Below are positions 46,518 to 54,327 of a DNA stretch of 54,455 nt, in pieces (the stretch's first letter is position 1; each line of letters begins with the position of its first letter). Location: positions 1 to 54,455 of the forward strand of contig CAIYJE010000063.1 in the NCBI GenBank assembly GCA_903926465.1, written 5' to 3'. The position numbers and the translations under genes were made by a program. This stretch comes from an uncultured Planctomycetales bacterium. GTDB lineage: Bacteria; Planctomycetota; Planctomycetia; Isosphaerales; Isosphaeraceae. The notes below the pieces were generated by a model, which saw only the letters and a list, made by a program, of their open reading frames with translations, did not search any database and had not been told where the DNA came from.

Positions 46518-47456
46518 TCACCGTCCGCTTGGGGTTACCTTCTGGTCACCCACCGCTTCCGGTAGAACGGGTAACCCCACAGGCGCTGGACCTGGGTCGG
46601 CCTGATCCTGAATCAGTCCCCTCAACGGCGTGCCCGTATTCTCGGTCTTGCCGCCAGTCTGTAAGAAGAACCAACCATCAACCTGGCCGGCGTTGATATT
46701 CTTGGCCGGGTTGGAATCGGCCGTAAACCGGGCGCGGAGCAGGGGACTCCAGGTCCCGCCGGCAGACTGGATCCAGCCATGTCCATACTTCGCCCGCCGT
46801 TCCTGGGTGGCAGACTCCTTGTTGCGCAAAAAGTCTTCAATGAATCCATAATAGCCGCCCAGTGCCTGGCCTTCACCAAGCGCAGAGAACGTGGCCAGAT
46901 GCTTCCAGGCGTTCTCCTCGGGAATAAAGAAGTAGCCGGCAAACTCGGTCCGGTCCCCCACAACTTTGGCCCGCACCAAGAAGCGGTATGGCTGGCCGAC
47001 CTTCCAGTCATAGTCTAAGAACGATTGACCGCCGGTCCCTTCGCCGCCGAACCGGCCTGACCGGACGGCGGGGTCTTTATAAAGCAACTTGGTTCGCCTG
47101 GACTCATCCACTTTGGTGGGGTCGTCCCCCTCGCTCGGTTCCCAGACCGAGAAGATGACCAGTTTCTTGCCGTTGGATAGCTCCTGAATCCCAAAGTACC
47201 CACGGTTGAACCCGCAAACACAGAAGTAAGTCCCGGGCGCGGATCGCTCGACTATGACCTCGCTGGTGAACGCCACTCCGGCCTGGCCGTCATACCCCAG
47301 ATGAACCGACCGACATGCCAGGCCGGCAAGACTTTCATCGGCTCCAGCGACCGGCACACACGCCAGTGCGAGAACGACAAGCCATCCATATCGGCTCAAG
47401 GCGGTTTGCAGGTTTTTGAACAAGGTGACACCGCGTGGTGACGGGTTATTGCGCAT
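46518..47456 (-). CDS. Exported DUF3472-domain protein
   Basis: A 312-residue protein. A leader with a basic start and hydrophobic core (about 18-38, WLVVLALACVPVAGA) marks it as exported. The DUF3472 domain is clear: TSEVIVERSAPGTYFCVCGF, NRGYFGIQELSNGKKLVIFS, SFLDYDWKVGQPYRFLVRAK and TEFAGYFF. Proteins of this family look like extracellular carbohydrate-associated beta-sandwich domains; no enzymatic activity is established. It is downstream of the thermonuclease on the same strand (88 bases), so possibly co-transcribed. The C-terminal 40 residues are low in structure. Confidence 0.85.
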   Translation of the reverse strand: MRNNPSPRGVTLFKNLQTALSRYGWLVVLALACVPVAGADESLAGLACRSVHLGYDGQAGVAFTSEVIVERSAPGTYFCVCGFNRGYFGIQELSNGKKLVIFSVWEPSEGDDPTKVDESRRTKLLYKDPAVRSGRFGGEGTGGQSFLDYDWKVGQPYRFLVRAKVVGDRTEFAGYFFIPEENAWKHLATFSALGEGQALGGYYGFIEDFLRNKESATQERRAKYGHGWIQSAGGTWSPLLRARFTADSNPAKNINAGQVDGWFFLQTGGKTENTGTPLRGLIQDQADPGPAPVGLPVLPEAVGDQKVTPSGR

Positions 47457-47544
47457 GATGGTTGGCTCTCATCGAAATTCCTGGGATATCACGTCATTCA
47501 TGACCCGAACAGACCCCGCAACGCCTGACCCACGGGTGCCGAAC

Positions 47545-48198
47545 TCACTTAGCACCACTGGTCTCTTTCAGCCGTTTCCGAAAAGCCGAGGGGTCCTCAA
47601 ACGAAGGCGTCCCCACTTTGCGGGCCGCCGAAAGCACGCCGGCTGCCTCGCTACGTAAGCCATTACTTCCGTACGCACTCACCGTCTCGTACGCCAGCCT
47701 GGCCTCGATGATCAATTCCGAGAAATTGCGCCCATCCAGAAAGAAATAGCCCAGAGTGCGGCCATACTTATCGAGTCGATCCGCTCTGAGCAACTCGATC
47801 GTCTTTGCCTGACCAAACGCCTTGCGTGCAAAAGCTACAGCGTCTGGACCCTCCTTCTGTCCCAGCGGCCGGCCGCGATTCTTGTGCGCAATCTCAGGTG
47901 CGTCGATCCCTAAGATCCGCACCTCTTCAGCCGTCCCGCCAGACCACGTGATTTTTACCGTGTCGCCATCATCAAAGTAGATCGACCTGAGACTGACTGC
48001 CACTCGCACGCCATGGTCACGAGACTGCAATGCGCCAGGCTCGCCATAAACTACGGGGGCCCGTTCTCGGGGTAGCCTGCTCGCCAGACTTCCGGAAAAC
48101 GGCCGGAACCACCGCCTTGAATGCCTGCCACTGACGGCAAACAAAAGAAGCAGCCCCAGAAGGCTCAGTGCCAGAGCTTTCCGAAGCTTCCGTTTCAT
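47545..48198 (-). CDS. Membrane-tethered thermonuclease (SNase-like)
   Basis: A 217-residue protein with a basic N-terminus and one hydrophobic helix (about 8-24), either anchor or signal. The staphylococcal nuclease domain spans about 65-175. The catalytic set aligns: DDGDT (Asp79), RILGIDAPE (Arg94, Asp99, Glu102) and DKYGR (Arg147), matching Asp21, Arg35, Asp40, Glu43 and Arg87 of the staphylococcal enzyme. It should cut DNA or RNA with calcium outside the cytoplasm, for nutrient use or defence against external DNA. The C-terminal 40 residues are not conserved. It starts about 100 bases after the epimerase gene stop. Confidence 0.87.
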   Translation of the reverse strand: MKRKLRKALALSLLGLLLLFAVSGRHSRRWFRPFSGSLASRLPRERAPVVYGEPGALQSRDHGVRVAVSLRSIYFDDGDTVKITWSGGTAEEVRILGIDAPEIAHKNRGRPLGQKEGPDAVAFARKAFGQAKTIELLRADRLDKYGRTLGYFFLDGRNFSELIIEARLAYETVSAYGSNGLRSEAAGVLSAARKVGTPSFEDPSAFRKRLKETSGAK

Positions 48199-48230
48199 GG
48201 GAACCGTTCAGCGTGAAAGGAAAACGAATG

Positions 48231-48276
48231 AAGGGGAAGGAGTCCCACGACGGGTGTCCTCCTTTCCCCTTTTTTC
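48231..48276. terminator. Probable hairpin between the epimerase and thermonuclease genes
   Basis: AAGGGGAAGGAG (48231-48242) pairs with CTCCTTTCCCCTT with a one-base bulge across a 15-base loop. On the minus strand it follows the epimerase stop and would end the sugar operon; the longest T-run is on the plus strand, so its direction is uncertain. Confidence 0.5.
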
Positions 48277-48299
48277 AAAACTAAAATTCGAATTCTCGA

Positions 48300-49148
48300 T
48301 CAGCGAGTGTTCTTATGGATGAACGCCAGGCCGTCTTTACAAAGCGACATCGGGTCATCGAACAGGTCTCGCCATACCTTGGTAGCCGCCGCCAGAGCTG
48401 GCAGAGCCCGACCAAAGGCCTCGATGGTCACAAATCCATCGTAGTTCACATCCTTGAGTCCCGACCAGAATGAGTGCCAGTTCACTCCACCGGTGCCCGG
48501 CGTACCACGATCATTCTCAGACACATGCACGTGGATGAACTGGTTCTTGCAGGAAGCGATCGCCCGGGCCTGATCTTTCTCTTCAATGTTGGCATGAAAG
48601 CTGTCATACATCATCCTCACATTGGGATGATTCACCGCATCCACAAACCGAGCGCACTGCGCGGCCGTGGTCAGGAAGTAGATCTCGAACCGGTTCAAAT
48701 ACTCAGTCGCAATCATCATCTTGCGTGCCTGAGCTTTCTCACCGGCCCGCTGCAACGTCTCGACCCCGTGCTTGAATTCGGTCTCGGTCGGGGGCTGGTT
48801 TGAGAACACGCCGATCGCCGAGTGGGTGGGCCCGCAAAGAATCTCGCAGCCGAACGCCTGGCCACATTCCATCACCCGGTCCAGGTGAGCAACCGCGGCA
48901 TCGCGAATTGACTTCTCGGGCGAGATCGGATTGGCCTCTGGACCCATCACCGTCACACCGGTTGCCCGCAGGCCGAGCGACTTGAGTCGCTTGCCAAGCC
49001 GCTCGTAATCACGCATGGCGTCGGCATCGGTACGGAACATCGGCACTTCCACGGCGTCGAAACCAAGCCCCTTTAGCTGGTCCAGGACTGGGTCGAGAGC
49101 CTCGGTGACGTGGTCGGTCCAGAGCAGCAGATTCATTCCGGTCTTCAT
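48300..49148 (-). CDS. Ketose 3-epimerase (D-psicose/D-tagatose 3-epimerase-like TIM barrel)
   Basis: A 282-residue protein from the ATG at 49148, which has AGGAA upstream; an in-frame start at 49178 adds ten residues. The four metal ligands of the ketose 3-epimerase family are present at the expected spacing: Glu149 (ATEYLNRFE), Asp182 (MYDSFHANIEE), His208 (HVHVSENDRGTPG) and Glu243 (VTIEAFG). Characterised D-psicose 3-epimerases have nearly the same numbers. It should interconvert ketohexoses at C3 using Mn or Co; the native substrate is open. Last gene of a minus-strand sugar operon after a Gfo/Idh/MocA dehydrogenase, which may oxidise the sugar it uses. Confidence 0.85.
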   Translation of the reverse strand: MKTGMNLLLWTDHVTEALDPVLDQLKGLGFDAVEVPMFRTDADAMRDYERLGKRLKSLGLRATGVTVMGPEANPISPEKSIRDAAVAHLDRVMECGQAFGCEILCGPTHSAIGVFSNQPPTETEFKHGVETLQRAGEKAQARKMMIATEYLNRFEIYFLTTAAQCARFVDAVNHPNVRMMYDSFHANIEEKDQARAIASCKNQFIHVHVSENDRGTPGTGGVNWHSFWSGLKDVNYDGFVTIEAFGRALPALAAATKVWRDLFDDPMSLCKDGLAFIHKNTR

Positions 49149-49181
49149 GGATATTCCTTGAGTGAGAAGAGAAATCAAAGA

Positions 49182-49775
49182 TCAGCGCCGGAACAGGTCG
49201 ATGCGGTAGAACATGGAGAGAAGATACAGCCCCGTACAGGCCCAGGCCAGCCCCAGGATCAATCCGAAACGCTCTTGCCAGCCAAGAACACGGCGACGCC
49301 GTTTTCGCCGTCTCAGACTACGGCCGGCCCAAAGCGCCAGCACCATGTAAAGGGCCATCAAGGGGGTGCCGTAAAAATAACAGACCGCCGTGACGTCTTT
49401 CCCGTTCCCCCCACTCAGCTTCTGGTAAACCACGGGCGGCCAAAGCAACCAAGCGGCGGTCCCGCTGGCGAACCAGAGGGTTTTGCCAGGGCCCCAGATC
49501 GAAGGTGGGCGACGGGCTCGGTCTCGAAGCAAGAGCGGTACGCCGGCAAGCGAGAGCCCACCCAGCCCTACCACCATCAATGTATAACCAAAGCTATCCA
49601 ACCACCCGAGGAAGGGCTGAAACCCCATGGAGTCGGGTGGAGGGGGTACGCGCCAAGCCTGCAGCAACGGCTCGGTAAACGCCCAGAACGCCACCGCCAG
49701 GCCTGCAACAAACACCATGCCATCCACCAGGGAAAAGCGGCGGTTCCGCTCGGGTTTCAGTGGTAGGTCTGGCAT
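49182..49775 (-). CDS. Hypothetical polytopic membrane protein
   Basis: A 197-residue protein with about five membrane helices (about 17-37, 57-80, 95-115, 128-150 and 172-192) and a strongly basic cytoplasmic loop (SLRRRKRRRR). No family recognised. It is embedded between the Gfo/Idh/MocA and epimerase genes with gaps of about 39 and 33 bases, so it is part of the same transcript. Too small for a typical sugar transporter; a role as an accessory or unrelated passenger cannot be told from sequence. Confidence 0.75.
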   Translation of the reverse strand: MPDLPLKPERNRRFSLVDGMVFVAGLAVAFWAFTEPLLQAWRVPPPPDSMGFQPFLGWLDSFGYTLMVVGLGGLSLAGVPLLLRDRARRPPSIWGPGKTLWFASGTAAWLLWPPVVYQKLSGGNGKDVTAVCYFYGTPLMALYMVLALWAGRSLRRRKRRRRVLGWQERFGLILGLAWACTGLYLLSMFYRIDLFRR

Positions 49776-49814
49776 GGTGCTCTCGAATTCCAGGTCAGGC
49801 AGAGTTGACTGCGA

Positions 49815-50960
49815 TCACAAGACCACCGATTGCCACTGCTTGGTTTCGGCACTGTCGAGCACGGCGTCACACACAGCCTGCGTCTCAAGCGCCTCTCGGA
49901 AGGTGGGCGAGCAAGGCTTGCCGGCAGCCAGATTCTCCAGGAAGTCTGCAACCTGATGGATGAAGCTGTGCTCATAGCCAATCTGCAAGCCGGGCACCCA
50001 CCAGTGCTTCATGTACGGCTGGTCGCCGTCGGTTACATGGATCGAACGCCAGCCCCGCAGCTTGCCTTCATCATCGTGTGTGAAGTACTGAAGGCGATGC
50101 AGGTCGTGCAGATCCCAGCGGATCGAAGCCTTCTCGCCGTTGATCTCCAGCGTATAAAGTGCCTTATGACCACGGGCGTAGCGGGTGGATTCAAACAACC
50201 CGAGCGAGCCGTTCTGGAACCGGCACAGGAACGCACAGGCATCGTCGATGCTGACCTTTTCGACCTTGCCGGTGAGGTTGTGCTTGCGCTCCTTCACAAA
50301 GGTTTCGGTCATCGCCGTCACCGTGTCGATCGAGCCGTTCAGCCACAGCGCCGTGTCAATGCAGTGGGCCAGCAGGTCACCGGTCACACCCGATCCGGCC
50401 GCGGCGGCGTCGAGCCGCCAAAGCCCGGCACCGCCTTGGGGCAGGTCGGCCGAAATCGTCCAGTCCTGCAGGAAGTTGGCCCGGTAGTGGAAGATCTTAC
50501 CCAGCCGGCCTTCTTCAATCAGTTGCTTAGCCATGGTCACGGCTGGTACCCGGCGGTAGTTGTACCACACGGTATTAGGCACACCAGCCTTCTCAACCGC
50601 TTCCACCATCGGTAGCGATTCTTTGAGCGTACGGGCCAGTGGCTTCTCACACAGTACCATTTTGCCGGCCTTGGCCGCAGCAATGGCAATCTCAGCGTGG
50701 CTATCGTTGGGCGTACAGATATCCACAGCATCGATGTCTTTACGCTCAACGATTTTTCGCCAGTCGGTCTCAAAGCTTTCGTAGCCCCAGTTTTCAGCAA
50801 ACTTCCGGGCGTTTTCTTCGCTCCGGCCACACACGGCCTTGAGTACCGGGCGGTACTCCAGGTCAAAGAACTGGCTCACCTGCTTGTACGCATTGGAATG
50901 CGTCCGGCCCATGAAGCCGTACCCCACGAGTCCAATATTCAGCGGTTTCTTCTGGGCCAT
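49815..50960 (-). CDS. Gfo/Idh/MocA family oxidoreductase
   Basis: A 381-residue cytoplasmic protein; GGAG precedes the ATG. The N-terminal Rossmann domain has [17 protein letters not shown], and the family signature [12 protein letters not shown] includes the catalytic Lys of the EKP motif. The C-terminal alpha/beta domain contains [19 protein letters not shown] with the substrate-proximal Asp/His. Members oxidise or reduce sugars or inositol with NAD(P). No Tat leader, in contrast to many planctomycete homologues. It lies in a five-gene minus-strand cluster with three TIM-barrel isomerase-like proteins, which suggests inositol or rare-sugar catabolism; the substrate is inference. Confidence 0.92.
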   Translation of the reverse strand: MAQKKPLNIGLVGYGFMGRTHSNAYKQVSQFFDLEYRPVLKAVCGRSEENARKFAENWGYESFETDWRKIVERKDIDAVDICTPNDSHAEIAIAAAKAGKMVLCEKPLARTLKESLPMVEAVEKAGVPNTVWYNYRRVPAVTMAKQLIEEGRLGKIFHYRANFLQDWTISADLPQGGAGLWRLDAAAAGSGVTGDLLAHCIDTALWLNGSIDTVTAMTETFVKERKHNLTGKVEKVSIDDACAFLCRFQNGSLGLFESTRYARGHKALYTLEINGEKASIRWDLHDLHRLQYFTHDDEGKLRGWRSIHVTDGDQPYMKHWWVPGLQIGYEHSFIHQVADFLENLAAGKPCSPTFREALETQAVCDAVLDSAETKQWQSVVL

Positions 50961-51017
50961 GAACCAACTCCGAAATGAAGAAAAAAAACAGGTGCACCAG
51001 GTGCACTCGGAATCAAA

Positions 51018-51848
51018 CTAAGACGCGGACAGTTCGCTCAGATACGGCGCCAGTCGAAGGCGCAACGACCGGGCCAACGGCCCAGCCTCTGCCAGGCTCG
51101 GCACAACCAAGCTCCACCAGGAGTCTGGAACCCAGGCATCCGCCAGGCTGGGAATCAGCCGATCCCAGTCAATTGGTGGCGGTTGGTCCGGTGCCATTGG
51201 GACGGTCTCTCCGGCATATCCGCTCAACCGGATCGAGCCAATCCAGCCCTTGTAGCGTTCAACCAGGCCAAGTGCCCCCTTGATCGGTCGCCCTTCCTCG
51301 ATCTGCTCATGGCGTTCGGCCAGCGCCAGGCGATGCATGAACTCGGTGTCAAATACCAGACCAAAGTTCGGTTCATCGACCTTCCTGAGCACCGCCTCGA
51401 TCACACCGGTGCTGGGCGCAGTTTCAGAATCGTGACGACCAAAGGCCCAAAGCACGCGCTGACCATGTTGGGCCGCTACCAGAGCGGCTTCCTTCCATCG
51501 CGTCGCCGACCAGGTCACTCGATCGCGTTCGGTATCGGCGGGTACAGAACCCTCACGTAAACAGATATTCACGGTCCCAAGGGCCTGGCCGAGTTCGCAT
51601 AACGCTTTGACCTGCTCTGGCCCTTCAGAAACGGATGAAAATTCACCCTGCACCCACGCGACAGACAGGCCAGACACACCAGCCATGGCCAGCAGGTCAG
51701 CAACCTGACCACCAGAACCCTGACCGCTGAGATCGACGCCAATTCCCTCGTAGGAAAGACCTCTCAATTCCAGTAACCGTGCCGGCCACTCAGCCGCATT
51801 CAAGGGATTGAGGATTTGCGTGGAAACCGCGAGCTTGGGCTTGAGCAT
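51018..51848 (-). CDS. Divergent xylose-isomerase-like TIM-barrel protein
   Basis: A 276-residue protein beginning LKPKLAVSTQILNPLNAAEW, with LSYEGIGVDLSG, GLSVAWVQGEFSS, LGTVNICLREG and GLVFDTEFMHRLAL in the order of strands expected of a sugar phosphate isomerase/epimerase barrel. Metal ligands cannot all be assigned; Asp in FDTEF and Glu in the early strands are candidates. It may be a degenerate or specialised member. Its start is about 150 bases after the preceding gene's stop, and its own stop is 57 bases before the oxidoreductase, so it belongs to the sugar cluster. Function unknown. Confidence 0.65.
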   Translation of the reverse strand: MLKPKLAVSTQILNPLNAAEWPARLLELRGLSYEGIGVDLSGQGSGGQVADLLAMAGVSGLSVAWVQGEFSSVSEGPEQVKALCELGQALGTVNICLREGSVPADTERDRVTWSATRWKEAALVAAQHGQRVLWAFGRHDSETAPSTGVIEAVLRKVDEPNFGLVFDTEFMHRLALAERHEQIEEGRPIKGALGLVERYKGWIGSIRLSGYAGETVPMAPDQPPPIDWDRLIPSLADAWVPDSWWSLVVPSLAEAGPLARSLRLRLAPYLSELSAS

Positions 51849-51958
51849 TCAGGAAATTCCAGGGCAGCAGATTCGAATCTCTGTCTTCTTGAAAAACGTC
51901 TTCAAGGGAGGTCGGCATTGGAAGAAGGGGGATCAGCCTCAATAATGAGACAAGATTG

Positions 51959-51969
51959 CCCCCCCCCCC
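51959..51969. repeat. 11-base poly-C (poly-G on the coding strand) tract
   Basis: Eleven C residues, about 28 bases past the stop of the minus-strand TIM-barrel gene and between two operon genes. Homopolymers of this length can slip in replication, but lying between genes it would not shift a frame. Count errors in sequencing are possible. Confidence 0.85.
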
Positions 51970-51996
51970 GCGATTAAGCATGGCTCGGTGGGGCGC

Positions 51997-53055
51997 TCAG
52001 GCGGTCCAACCGTGGGCGTTGCGTACCGAGATCATGGCCCTCAGAATATCGTTCCAGGTCTTGGGGTCGTGCATCACGGCATTCGGGAACATACAACCAT
52101 CCCAGCAGATGTGCTGGAACTTCTTGGTGACGTTCCCCAGGCTATCCCGCAGCCAGAAGCCGGCGTGGTGGGCAATATCGAGCTTGCCGTTGGGGTCAGT
52201 CGCCTGACAATGACGGCCCGTGTGGTCATGATCACCCGAGCCGAATACAGTGGCATCGTTCTGGGCCACGTGGAAGTCGATGGTCCAGGGGCGCAAGGCG
52301 TCGGTCAGAACCTGAAGTGCGTGGTCCAGTGTTGCCCGGTCCTTCCAGTCATAGCCCACAGGCAAGATCCGGTCTTCTGGCGCGTTCTCACCCAGGGTGT
52401 AAAGCAGGGTGTGGGCCATGTCGGCCTGAAAACCAACCGTCTCTGGCTCGCCAACTCGTTCTAGCAGGTCCACCATCTTGCGCCAGGAGTGCATGCCACC
52501 CCAGCAAATTTCCCCTTCAGCGGCCAGCTTCTCGCCGTGGTCACGCGCCACCTTGGCGGCCTGCTTGAAGGTCTCGGCGATTTCCTTCTGACCTTGCTCA
52601 GGATTCTTGGCCCACTCTTCGGGCGATGTAGCCGAGTCAATCCGGACCACCCCGTACGGCCGTACTCCCAGTTCTCGCAGTTTGCTGGCGATCCGGCAGG
52701 CCTTGCCAACCTGGGTAATGAACGCCTTACGGCCTTCACCTGGATCCATGGCACTACCGCCACCGGTGCCGCCCCAAACCGGGGCGACCACCGAACCAAC
52801 CACAAACCCGCGTGATCGCACCTTGTCGGCAACCACCTTCAGGTCATCGTCGGAAATATCAATGCTGATGTGGGGATCGAACAGAAAGATATCAACCCCA
52901 TCAAACCTGACACCATCAACCTCGGCGGCGGCCGTCAGGTCCAGCATGGCATCGAGTGACAGGAACGGCTCGCCATCGGCCGACCCTTTGCCGACCAACC
53001 CGGGCCACATGGCGTTATGAAGCTTGGGAGCGTTATGCGAGTGGGCGGCGCTCAT
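51997..53055 (-). CDS. TIM-barrel sugar isomerase/epimerase family protein
   Basis: A 352-residue protein; AGGAAA precedes the ATG by 9 bases. Barrel elements: [65 protein letters not shown] and [14 protein letters not shown]. The Glu, Asp and His in the last segments are likely metal ligands, as in xylose isomerase-like and IolE/IolI-like enzymes. Planctomycetes encode many such proteins beside Gfo/Idh/MocA dehydrogenases. It is the first gene of the minus-strand sugar cluster (53055 down to 48300), followed by the divergent barrel protein, oxidoreductase, membrane protein and ketose epimerase. Substrate unknown. Confidence 0.82.
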   Translation of the reverse strand: MSAAHSHNAPKLHNAMWPGLVGKGSADGEPFLSLDAMLDLTAAAEVDGVRFDGVDIFLFDPHISIDISDDDLKVVADKVRSRGFVVGSVVAPVWGGTGGGSAMDPGEGRKAFITQVGKACRIASKLRELGVRPYGVVRIDSATSPEEWAKNPEQGQKEIAETFKQAAKVARDHGEKLAAEGEICWGGMHSWRKMVDLLERVGEPETVGFQADMAHTLLYTLGENAPEDRILPVGYDWKDRATLDHALQVLTDALRPWTIDFHVAQNDATVFGSGDHDHTGRHCQATDPNGKLDIAHHAGFWLRDSLGNVTKKFQHICWDGCMFPNAVMHDPKTWNDILRAMISVRNAHGWTA

Positions 53056-53345
53056 GGCAAATTTCCTGGCCCGGTGCGGGCCGCGGCTGGAAAAGAAGGA
53101 ATGTCTGACCCCAGTGTAGATTCAACATCATAGTCTAGCCTGGCGCGGGAATCACGAGGCTGGTGGCAGGCAAAATCTGGCCCCACGAGGATGGTCCCCC
53201 AGGAAGGACATTCATTGCGTCCTTGATCCAATGAGCCCATGAGTTTCACGGCCGGACGCGTTGTGTATCAGGCGTTTCTCTTGAGCGAAGGAGGGTTTGA
53301 CCGCTAGAAATGGATCGAAAAGCGGGAAGAAGGAACCGGTCAGCC
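53056..53345. other. Divergent intergenic region
   Basis: Between the minus-strand sugar cluster and the plus-strand toxin-antitoxin pair. It should carry the sugar operon promoter on the minus strand, but no clear boxes were seen. No gene is supported in it. Confidence 0.4.
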
Positions 53346-53373
53346 TTGTTTGTATTGCAAAACACAATACAAT
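53346..53373 (+). promoter_or_regulatory. Promoter with overlapping palindromic operator for the tacAT-like genes
   Basis: TTGTATTG (53350-53357) and CAATACAA (53365-53372) are an exact inverted repeat around CAAAACA. Overlapping it is a promoter-like pair: TTGTTT (53346-53351) and TACAAT (53368-53373), spacer 16. A ribosome-binding site TAGGAGG follows at about 53386-53392, ahead of the ATG at 53400. Ribbon-helix-helix antitoxins bind such palindromes as dimers and repress their own operon, so autoregulation is expected. Confidence 0.75.
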
Positions 53374-53399
53374 TTCCTTGATAAGTAGGAGGTCCGATC

Positions 53400-53684
53400 A
53401 TGACCAGGCCCAGTGACACCGGAACTAGCCCGTTGATGGTCCGCCTGGATGCTGAGAGCAAACAGGCGCTCGTGAAGGCTGCTGAGCTAAGAAAGATCAG
53501 CCTGAGCGATTATGTGCGAACGGTCACCGTAGCCCAGGCGCGGCGCGAGGTGGCGAGCGCCCAGGAGCAGACAATCCAAATGACCCCGAGCGAGCAACTC
53601 GCCTTCTGGCAGGCTCTCCAGGCTCCTCCGGAGCTCACCCCGGCCCAAAAGCGGCTGGCTTTGCTCATGCGAGGAGAGTCGTGA
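53400..53684 (+). CDS. DUF1778 (TacA-like) ribbon-helix-helix antitoxin
   Basis: A 94-residue protein with an excellent ribosome-binding site (TAGGAGG). The N-terminal part LMVRLDAESKQALVKAAEL followed by KISLSDYVRTVTV is a DUF1778 ribbon-helix-helix DNA-binding domain; the C-terminal part (about 50-94, PSEQLAFWQALQAPPELT) is the toxin-binding tail. It neutralises the acetyltransferase encoded next and represses the operon. Its stop overlaps the toxin's GTG start (GTGA), the usual coupled layout. A palindromic operator lies over the promoter. Family assignment is by recognised motifs and by the neighbour. Confidence 0.88.
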   Translation: MTRPSDTGTSPLMVRLDAESKQALVKAAELRKISLSDYVRTVTVAQARREVASAQEQTIQMTPSEQLAFWQALQAPPELTPAQKRLALLMRGES

Positions 53685-54205
53685 TCGGTGTCGTCTTCCC
53701 AGACGGTTACCGGCTCGCCAACCTCCAAAAATCCCATCCCAGGAAGAGGTTTGACTGCGGCCAGGAACAGGTGAACCACTGGCTTCGGACCCAAGCCCTT
53801 CAACACCAGGAGAAACGGCTTTCCGTCACCCGAGTGCTGCTCGATTCTCAGAACCGGATCGCCGGCTTTTATACACTGGCAACCGGTCAGGTCGATTTCA
53901 GCGATCTGCCAGCCGAGCTAGCCAAGCCGCTCCCCCGACGTGCTCTACCCGTGGCCGTACTGGTCTGGCTTGGTGTGGATCAGGCCTACCAGGGCCAGAA
54001 ACTGGGCGAACGGTTGTTAGCACAGGCCCTGCGAGATTGTTACCTGGCCGGTCAGACGTTCGCCTTCATCGCCGTTATTCTCGATTGCGTGGACGACCGA
54101 GCCAAAGCCTTCTACGAGAAATGGAATTTCTCCACGCTCCCCGGCCATCCCTACAAACTATTTCTCAACAGCCAGACCCTCGCCACGATGATCGCTTCAG
54201 GCTGA
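53681..54205 (+). CDS. GNAT-fold acetyltransferase toxin (TacT-like)
   Basis: A 174-residue GNAT protein starting at a GTG that overlaps the antitoxin stop; GAGGAGAG is just upstream. CoA-binding motif A is VLVWLGVDQAYQGQKLGERL (94-113), with the QGQKLG pyrophosphate loop at 104-109; the catalytic Tyr is probably Tyr145 (AFYEKWNF). N-terminal FDCGQEQVNHWLR is typical of toxins paired with DUF1778 antitoxins. Known TacT/AtaT-type toxins acetylate the amino group of aminoacyl-tRNAs and stop translation. All key residues look intact, so it is probably active; which tRNAs it targets is unknown. Confidence 0.9.
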   Translation: MIGVVFPDGYRLANLQKSHPRKRFDCGQEQVNHWLRTQALQHQEKRLSVTRVLLDSQNRIAGFYTLATGQVDFSDLPAELAKPLPRRALPVAVLVWLGVDQAYQGQKLGERLLAQALRDCYLAGQTFAFIAVILDCVDDRAKAFYEKWNFSTLPGHPYKLFLNSQTLATMIASG

Positions 54206-54327
54206 ATGCGCCAACTTCAAGAAAACGTAGGGAATGTCAGGCTTTACCCTGGGATCGGGCAGAGCTCGCATGGCCTGTCATTTCGTTTTCCTCGAACTGG
54301 TCTGGCTGATTTCATTTTTGTAACCAT

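Noticed and set aside
46291-46605. 104-codon plus-strand open frame after the typA terminator
   Set aside because: It runs antisense into the DUF3472 gene and has no homology features.
51790-51981. Small minus-strand frame starting beside the poly-G tract
   Set aside because: It overlaps the start of the next gene and encodes a Gly run from the homopolymer; no ribosome-binding site.
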